A DNA stretch of 17,055 nt. Source: an uncultured bacterium (GTDB lineage: Bacteria; Patescibacteriota; Minisyncoccia; Phycocordibacterales; UBA9973). Position numbers and translations under genes: made by a program. The stretch lies in contig CAIQBF010000059.1 in the NCBI GenBank assembly GCA_903869975.1, positions 1-17,055 of the forward strand, read 5' to 3'. The first letter of the stretch is position 1. Each line of letters starts with the position of its first letter. This document shows, one piece after another, positions 12,412 through 17,055 of this stretch. The notes under the pieces are model-generated. The model had not been told where the DNA came from. It did no database searches and saw only the letters and a program-made list of their open reading frames with translations.

Positions 12412-14862
12412 CTAGAGCACAATATTTACCAGACGTCCGGGAACATAGATCACTTTTTTCGGAGTTTGCCCAGCAAGCTGTGCGACGACTTTTTCCTCAG
12501 CAAGCGCAAGCGCTTTGACCTCATGCTCAGAGGTATCACGCGAGACAGTAATTTCTCCACGATTCTTGCTGTTTACCTGAACAACAATAGTTACTTCCTG
12601 AGACACGAGCTTGTCAGCATCATACGAAGGCCAGCCGGAAACATGAATGGATTTCTTTCCACCAAGCTCATACCAAAGCTCTTCCGCGACATGCGGTGCA
12701 AATGGCGCAAGTAATTGAAGAAACTTTTCGAAATCAGACACGGCTACATGTTCCGATTTCTCCATTTCGTTGAGACAAATCATCATGGCAGAAACTGCTG
12801 TGTTGAATCCAAAATCCTCAATATCTTCAGAGACTTTTTTGATTGCTTTATGAAGTGCTTGTTCGTACGAGATAGTCCCCTTTGTAACGTTTACTACTTT
12901 TTCAGCGAGACGCCATACGCGCTCAATAAAACGGCGTGACCCGATAATGCTTTCCGTACTCCACGGCAAGCTCGCATCAAACGGACCCATGAACATCTCA
13001 TACAAGCGAAGCGTGTCAGCGCCATACGTCGCGACAATCTCATCCGGATTGATCACATTACCCCACCGCTTGCTCATCTTGCGTCCGTCAGACGCGAGAA
13101 TTATTCCCTGATTACGGAGAAGCTGAAACGGTTCCTTGGTCGGCACGAATCCGTAGTCGTAGAGTACTTTGTGCCAAAAGCGCGAATACAAAAGATGGCC
13201 TGTTGCGTGCTCTGCTCCGCCAACATACACATCTACTCCCCCGTGATGTTGTTCATTGAACCAATACGCGAGTTCTTTTTCACTCGCAAATGCTTTCTTG
13301 TTTTTCGGATCGGCATAGCGCAAAAAATACCAGGAACTTCCTGCCCAGCCTGGCATCGTATTGGTCTCATAGCCGGCTTTGACCCAGGGAGCAACACTTG
13401 CAAGAGGACTCTCGCCAGTGCCGGAGGGTTCATATGTTTTTACATTCGGGAGCTCAAGCGGTAATTTCTTTTCCGCGACTTCATGAATGAGTCCTTCCTG
13501 ATCTTTTGAAAGCGGAATCGGCTCGCCCCAATAGCGCTGACGAGCAAAGACTGCATCGCGAAATTTATATTTCGTCACTATCCGCCCCCCAGCTTCAACG
13601 GTATATTTCTCCTTGTTTGATATATCTGCAGGAATATTTTTAGTATGCAGATTGTACGTTTCGGCAAACTGTCGATCACGCTCATCATGCGCCGGCACCG
13701 CCATCACAGCACCAGTGCCATAGCCCGGCAACACGTAGTCGCCGATCCACACGGGAACAGCCTCACCATTGATTGGATTAATTGCGGAGATTCCGCGAAG
13801 CTCAACACCAGTCTTAGGCTTGTCGAGAGCAGTGCGCACCATTTCATCTTTGTTGCGAGATTCTTTTATATACGCTTTCACCTCAGCGAGATTTTTTATC
13901 TCGCTCGCCAGAGTATCGAGAAGCGGATGTTCAGGTGCAAGCACAACATACGTCACGCCGTAGAGAGTATCCGCACGTGTCGTAAATACGGTGATCTTTG
14001 CGTCACTTCCGTGAACGGCGAAATCAATTTCGCTCCCCTCGCTCTTGCCAATCCAATTGCGTTGAATTTCCTTAATATGCTCAGGCCAGGCAAGACCGTC
14101 GAGATCAGCGATCAAACGGTCACCATAGGCGGTGATGCGCATGAACCACTGACGCATCGAGCGCTTCTCTACTGGATACCCGCCGCGTTCAGACACCGGA
14201 CCATCAGGACCATCTACAATCTCATCGTTTGCGAGCACCGTACCCATCTCAGGACACCAGTTAACTTCAGAATGTCCTTCATACGCGAGGCGGTACTGCA
14301 TAAGAACGGCTTGCTTTTCAAGCGCACTCATTCCTTTCCACGCAGGATTCTGTTTCTCGAATATTGTTTCTAGTTCAGCGATAGGTCGCGCCTTATTTTG
14401 AGCTGGATCAAACCAAGAATTATATATCTTAAGAAATATCCATTGTGTCCATTTATAGTATTCCGGATCAGTCGTGTTTACCGCACGCGACCAATCGTAC
14501 GAAAAACCGATCTTTCCAAGCTGTCCTTCAAACGTCTTCACGTTTACCTCGACCGCTTTGCGCGGATGAATTTTGTTTGCGATAGCGTATTGCTCAGCAG
14601 GAAGGCCAAAAGCGTCATACCCCATCGGATGGAGCACGTTGTATCCTTCCATGCGTTTTTTACGCGCAATAACATCAGATCCGATATAGCCGCGAGGATG
14701 GCCGACATGCAGTCCTGCTCCTGACGGATACGGAAACATATCGAGTACGTAAAATGGCTTTTTGCCTTTTGCAGCTGCCGCGGAAAGTGTCTTATAGGTC
14801 TTTTTTGCGGCCCATTCTTTCTGCCATTTTTTTTCTATTTTCTGATGGTCGTAGGATTTCAT
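12412..14862 (-). CDS. leuS: leucine-tRNA ligase
   Basis: The 816-aa class I synthetase charges tRNA-Leu. The HIGH-type motif is HVGH (residues 52-55) in MFPYPSGAGLHVGHPRGYIG. The CP1 editing domain is present with TTRADTLYG (294-302) and AVPAHDERDRQFA (388-400). RQRYWGEPIP (441-450) starts the second half of the catalytic domain, and the KMSKS loop reads DGRKMSKRWGN (592-602). The C-terminal anticodon-binding region continues to residue 816, somewhat shorter than the 860 aa of E. coli. The second S of KMSKS is replaced by R; the essential lysines are kept. It is 18 bp after the DUF5671-type gene. TAATAT at 14877-14882 overlaps that gene's stop and may be a -10. Confidence 0.98.
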   Translation of the reverse strand: MKSYDHQKIEKKWQKEWAAKKTYKTLSAAAAKGKKPFYVLDMFPYPSGAGLHVGHPRGYIGSDVIARKKRMEGYNVLHPMGYDAFGLPAEQYAIANKIHPRKAVEVNVKTFEGQLGKIGFSYDWSRAVNTTDPEYYKWTQWIFLKIYNSWFDPAQNKARPIAELETIFEKQNPAWKGMSALEKQAVLMQYRLAYEGHSEVNWCPEMGTVLANDEIVDGPDGPVSERGGYPVEKRSMRQWFMRITAYGDRLIADLDGLAWPEHIKEIQRNWIGKSEGSEIDFAVHGSDAKITVFTTRADTLYGVTYVVLAPEHPLLDTLASEIKNLAEVKAYIKESRNKDEMVRTALDKPKTGVELRGISAINPINGEAVPVWIGDYVLPGYGTGAVMAVPAHDERDRQFAETYNLHTKNIPADISNKEKYTVEAGGRIVTKYKFRDAVFARQRYWGEPIPLSKDQEGLIHEVAEKKLPLELPNVKTYEPSGTGESPLASVAPWVKAGYETNTMPGWAGSSWYFLRYADPKNKKAFASEKELAYWFNEQHHGGVDVYVGGAEHATGHLLYSRFWHKVLYDYGFVPTKEPFQLLRNQGIILASDGRKMSKRWGNVINPDEIVATYGADTLRLYEMFMGPFDASLPWSTESIIGSRRFIERVWRLAEKVVNVTKGTISYEQALHKAIKKVSEDIEDFGFNTAVSAMMICLNEMEKSEHVAVSDFEKFLQLLAPFAPHVAEELWYELGGKKSIHVSGWPSYDADKLVSQEVTIVVQVNSKNRGEITVSRDTSEHEVKALALAEEKVVAQLAGQTPKKVIYVPGRLVNIVL

Positions 14863-14880
14863 GAACGAGTACGGAAAATA

Positions 14881-15906
14881 TTAACGAGTCTTCGTGTATG
14901 GAGGATAGATATCCTTGTCGATCGTGCGCGTGTAGCACGTGCGTCCAGCCTGGTGATCCCATGAATCATTGACGCCGTAGCCTGGGTATGGATATGAGGC
15001 GCTCGAAGTACCATCTTCCAACGTGGCCGGCATTGGCATAGCAATACCGCCTCCACCATATGAATATTCCCTCCAGCCTTGCGGCATTGGGAGCGCGAAT
15101 GTTGCACAGAGTTCAAATGAAAGCGCTGCGGTCTTTTTGTATTCGTACTGTGTACCCTTGGTAAATTCAGGATCAACAGGCACTGAGTAGCTTGAAATCG
15201 GGTTAGAAAGCTCAGCAAGTGTCTCAGGAAGTTTCTCTTTCTGCTGCCAATAATTTATAACTTGCGACTGAATCGACTGCAAATCCTGCACGCGACGATC
15301 ATCAAGACGAAGTGTACGCTGTTTGAAAGGACTGCCCATAACCATAAAGCTTGCAATGATTGCAGCAAGCACAAGTACTGAGGCTACGAGTGCAGCAATC
15401 ATACGAAGAACGGAGCTCATTTTCTCTGATGCAAGCTCACGGAAATAGTAGAGACCAGCGAGTGCGGCCACAGCGAGTGTCGCCACAACTTTCAAGATGA
15501 AGCGAGTAGTTACTTCTCCTGATACAAAATATTGTACAAGTGTGACGAGATCGATCACAACAACGATACTTGCAAGGAACACCATAAGATAGAGCATCCA
15601 CTTCTTGACGATGCCCTCAGCGTGGCCGAGACCTTTTTGGACGAGTTTAACCCACGCATACGAAAGCGCAATGAAGAGTGGGAAGAAGATAATGAGCGTG
15701 GCGAGCGAGCTGCGCATAGCACTATAGTCATAGGTATTGTACCCGTAACTATATGTCGCATTAAGCGCATCAGGAAAATGCTTGTCGAGCGTTGAAAACA
15801 CGAGACTGAGGAATGAAGTGACTGACGTAATGAGCGAAACGAGTACGCCAAGCGAGATGAAAAAGAACTTAGGACTGAGCTTTTGAGTTTTGTTCGTGTT
15901 TTCCAT
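14881..15906 (-). CDS. DUF5671-like membrane protein with pseudopilin-like extracellular domain
   Basis: The 341-aa protein has about five membrane helices (13-38, 65-85, 102-128, 134-155, 166-190), including the ALSYAWVKLVQKGLG motif reminiscent of DUF5671 proteins of Parcubacteria. Residues 196-341 form an exported domain starting RTLRLDDRRVQDLQSIQSQV, then KLPETLAEL and VDPEFTKGTQYEY. This resembles the globular part of type II secretion pseudopilins (a helix, then LPxTLxxL and DP/G-Y-Y). A cysteine near 267 and one in AGRTCYTR could pair. The tail is Tyr/Pro/Gly-rich. Function unknown; a surface sensor or assembly factor is possible. A GTG-initiated extension to 15951 is rejected because it runs through the promoter palindrome; ATG at 15906 is used. 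Confidence 0.78.
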   Translation of the reverse strand: MENTNKTQKLSPKFFFISLGVLVSLITSVTSFLSLVFSTLDKHFPDALNATYSYGYNTYDYSAMRSSLATLIIFFPLFIALSYAWVKLVQKGLGHAEGIVKKWMLYLMVFLASIVVVIDLVTLVQYFVSGEVTTRFILKVVATLAVAALAGLYYFRELASEKMSSVLRMIAALVASVLVLAAIIASFMVMGSPFKQRTLRLDDRRVQDLQSIQSQVINYWQQKEKLPETLAELSNPISSYSVPVDPEFTKGTQYEYKKTAALSFELCATFALPMPQGWREYSYGGGGIAMPMPATLEDGTSSASYPYPGYGVNDSWDHQAGRTCYTRTIDKDIYPPYTKTR

Positions 15907-15917
15907 ACAAAAAAAGT

Positions 15918-15948
15918 AGATTAAAGATAACGACTTGTAGTATACTAC
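15918..15948. promoter_or_regulatory. divergent promoter region with a 12-bp palindrome
   Basis: GTAGTATACTAC (15937-15948) is a perfect palindrome that carries TATACT on both strands. On the plus strand TATACT (15941-15946) is 8 nt before the ATG at 15955. On the minus strand the mirror TATACT is about 32 nt before the ATG at 15906, with a second candidate, TAATCT (15918-15923), 11 nt before it. A repressor or shared RNA-polymerase site is possible. Confidence 0.5.
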
Positions 15949-15954
15949 CACTCT

Positions 15955-16494
15955 ATGAACGCGCGCAAAACCCCTCCTCGTCAGAAGGACGAACCGTTCC
16001 TCGAATATATTTCATTTCGCGCGACGCGCTGGGTCGGGTCGACAGGATCCCTACTCTTCCATACTTGCATGTTTCTGGTCTCGTTTCTCCTGTATTTCCT
16101 TGGAGTTCCCTTCAATACAGTACTTCTCACGCTCACGACTATCGTCTCACTCGAAGCGATCTATCTTTCGATATTCATTCAAATGAGCGTGAACCGCCAG
16201 ACCAAACAGCTGCGCGAAGTTTCCAAAGATGTGGACGAGATTCATGAGAACGTCGAAGATATCCAGGAAGACATGGGAGAAATTCAAAAAGACATCGACG
16301 AGATTCAAGAAGATGTGGGAGAAATTCAGGAAGACGTTGAAGACATTCAGGAGGACGACGCTGACGCAGCAGATAAGAACGCCGTGGATCCAGCGATGCT
16401 ACACCGTATCGAGCATTCACTCCGTGAGCTTGGCAAAGAGATCGCTGAGATGAAGCGCCGTGGACACGGTGGGCGCAGTTTGCTTGGAGAGTAA
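15955..16494 (+). CDS. two-TM protein with acidic heptad-repeat tail (DUF1003 / low-affinity iron permease-like)
   Basis: The 179-aa protein has two membrane helices (about residues 33-50 and 54-76) and the segment LTTIVSLEAIYLSIFIQMSV followed by NRQ. This resembles DUF1003 proteins and the short core of low-affinity iron permease-like proteins; which of the two is closer I cannot decide. After the second helix six near-identical heptads (residues 93-134) form a highly acidic helix, likely a coiled coil. A linker and a basic EMKRRGHGGRSLLGE end follow. The N-terminus is basic and has no signal peptide. Function is unknown. The start has a TATACT 8 nt upstream and no Shine-Dalgarno. Confidence 0.75.
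   Translation: MNARKTPPRQKDEPFLEYISFRATRWVGSTGSLLFHTCMFLVSFLLYFLGVPFNTVLLTLTTIVSLEAIYLSIFIQMSVNRQTKQLREVSKDVDEIHENVEDIQEDMGEIQKDIDEIQEDVGEIQEDVEDIQEDDADAADKNAVDPAMLHRIEHSLRELGKEIAEMKRRGHGGRSLLGE
16231..16356 (+). repeat. six in-frame 21-bp tandem repeats encoding EIQED-type heptads
   Basis: Six consecutive 21-bp units start at 16231, 16252, 16273, 16294, 16315 and 16336. Each codes for a heptad such as VEDIQED, MGEIQKD, IDEIQED or VGEIQED. Units 3 and 5 differ at only three bases, so duplication looks recent. Units preserve the frame, which allows length variation without frameshift. Confidence 0.9.
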
Positions 16495-16497
16495 GCA

Positions 16498-16583
16498 GTC
16501 CGTAATGAAAAGCAGGGCACACAAAATTATACGCAGTCTTCGCTGCCTGTATAATTTTGCGTGCCCTGCTTTTCGTTACGGGC
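16498..16583. terminator. long inverted repeat between convergent genes
   Basis: About 35 bp on each side (roughly 16498-16532 and 16549-16583) are complementary, with one A-C mismatch and one or two G-U pairs. The centre holds a second small hairpin, GCAG-TCTTCG-CTGC. The arms contain an A-run left and a T-run right (GAAAAGCAGGGCAC / GTGCCCTGCTTTTC). It starts 4 bp after the plus-strand stop and overlaps the last codons and stop of the minus-strand gene. It is most likely a bidirectional terminator. Confidence 0.7.
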
Positions 16584-17055
16584 GAATCACTACCGGAACA
16601 CCACTTGCCAAGGATATAATCGTAGACGGCTTGGCGTCTTTGCGGCCGCCTTCGATATAGAAATCGACACGATCGCCAAAATAAGCTCGGGCTTCTTCGA
16701 GTGTGTGCGCCGGCTCGAGGCCTTGTGGGTTTGCAGATGGTGCAACAAGCGGCCCTGTCTCGCGAAGAAGCGCGCGAAGTTCAGGCAGTATCGGCAAGCG
16801 AAATGCGAGCGTCGTGGTGCCGCGATGGAGATACGTGAACTCCTCATGAGGACATGGCAGTATCACTGATACCGGACCCGGCCACACCGTATCGAGGTAA
16901 GATTTTTGTACTGCAGTGAGCTCAATACCAAACCTCGAGAGATCGCTCATATCGGCGATAAGGATTATGAAGGGTTTCCCTTCGTCGCGACCCTTGAGCG
17001 CATAAATGCGAGCACAAGCAGCCGCATCAAACGCGCCCGCCGAAAGGCCATAGAG
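16576..17055 (-). CDS. Sua5/YrdC/TsaC-family threonylcarbamoyl-AMP synthase, 5' end missing
   Basis: The visible 159 codons read through the right edge of the window, so the start is missing. They begin LYGLSAGAFDAAACARIYAL followed by KGRDEGKPFIILI, the standard YrdC signature near the N-terminus. WPGPVSVILP, LAFRLP and the SAN motif in LVAPSANPQG (substrate binding) follow. The enzyme makes threonylcarbamoyl-AMP from threonine, bicarbonate and ATP for t6A formation at position 37 of ANN-decoding tRNAs. The protein ends soon after SGVPVVIRP, so this is the short YrdC/TsaC form without the extra Sua5 domain. The stop codon lies in the arm of the inverted repeat. Whether it is TsaC/YwlC or the related YciO cannot be settled without the 5' end. 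Confidence 0.93.
   Translation of the reverse strand, partial: LYGLSAGAFDAAACARIYALKGRDEGKPFIILIADMSDLSRFGIELTAVQKSYLDTVWPGPVSVILPCPHEEFTYLHRGTTTLAFRLPILPELRALLRETGPLVAPSANPQGLEPAHTLEEARAYFGDRVDFYIEGGRKDAKPSTIISLASGVPVVIRP

Noticed and set aside
13645..14373. Long open frame (242 aa) on the plus strand inside leuS
   Set aside because: It is antisense to highly conserved leuS codons, has no family resemblance and no promoter or start signal.
15907..15951. GTG-initiated 15-residue extension of the DUF5671-like protein
   Set aside because: The extension would translate the promoter palindrome, adds residues unlike the family, and an ATG with a normal membrane-protein start follows at 15906.
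16231..16356. CRISPR-like array
   Set aside because: Units are contiguous 21-bp in-frame codon repeats without spacers, lying inside a coding sequence.
16498..16583. MITE or insertion-sequence remnant
   Set aside because: No target-site duplication or transposase was seen, and the position between convergent stops fits a terminator better.
1..17055. Recoded TGA (genetic code 25 as in Gracilibacteria/SR1)
   Set aside because: Core genes read through with no internal TGA, and TGA serves as the stop of the ligase-like gene at 10326.

Overview
The window looks like chromosomal DNA of a Candidate Phyla Radiation bacterium (Patescibacteria, most likely a Parcubacteria-type lineage). This is inferred from gene families, not from a marker tree. 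The pointers are a DUF5671-type membrane protein, a TPR-tailed O-antigen-ligase-like protein next to a divergent MurJ, a CPR-style MazF remnant, and several very small proteins. All frames read cleanly with the standard code and TGA is used as a stop. No rRNA, tRNA, CRISPR array or complete mobile element was seen.

Layout. Positions 1-2859 (minus) form a compact gene string: yqeY-like, PF04020 holin-like membrane protein, DedA-like protein, MYG1-family hydrolase, and the 5' part of obg, which runs off the window. Positions 2860-3311 have no intact gene. They hold a candidate promoter-hairpins-terminator unit that looks like a ~64 nt small RNA (plus) and a broken mazF (minus). Positions 3312-5555 (plus) carry an ExoX-like exonuclease, rmuC and a membrane-anchored pilin-like protein. 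Positions 5610-6411 carry a 56-aa acidic ORF and an FtsB/DivIC-like protein (minus) and a 37-aa membrane peptide (plus). Positions 6467-12362 (minus) carry lepA, a small Cys-rich ORF, a MurJ-like flippase and an O-antigen-ligase/TPR protein, the last two coupled by an ATGA overlap. Positions 12412-15906 (minus) carry leuS and a DUF5671/pseudopilin-like membrane protein. A palindromic divergent promoter precedes a two-TM protein with a heptad-repeat tail (plus). It ends in a long inverted repeat, convergent with a partial Sua5/YrdC gene at the right edge.

How the genes fit together. Translation and RNA modification (lepA, leuS, Sua5/TsaC, Obg, YqeY), DNA repair (ExoX-like, RmuC), the division scaffold (FtsB-like) and surface or envelope assembly (MurJ-like plus ligase-like pair, pilin-like proteins) are interleaved.

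The most unusual features are three. (1) Many genes have a -10-like hexamer only 6-11 nt before the start codon and no Shine-Dalgarno, which suggests leaderless transcription; in several cases the -10 overlaps the stop codon of the previous gene. (2) The candidate small RNA at 2936-2999. (3) The internally deleted mazF facing it.
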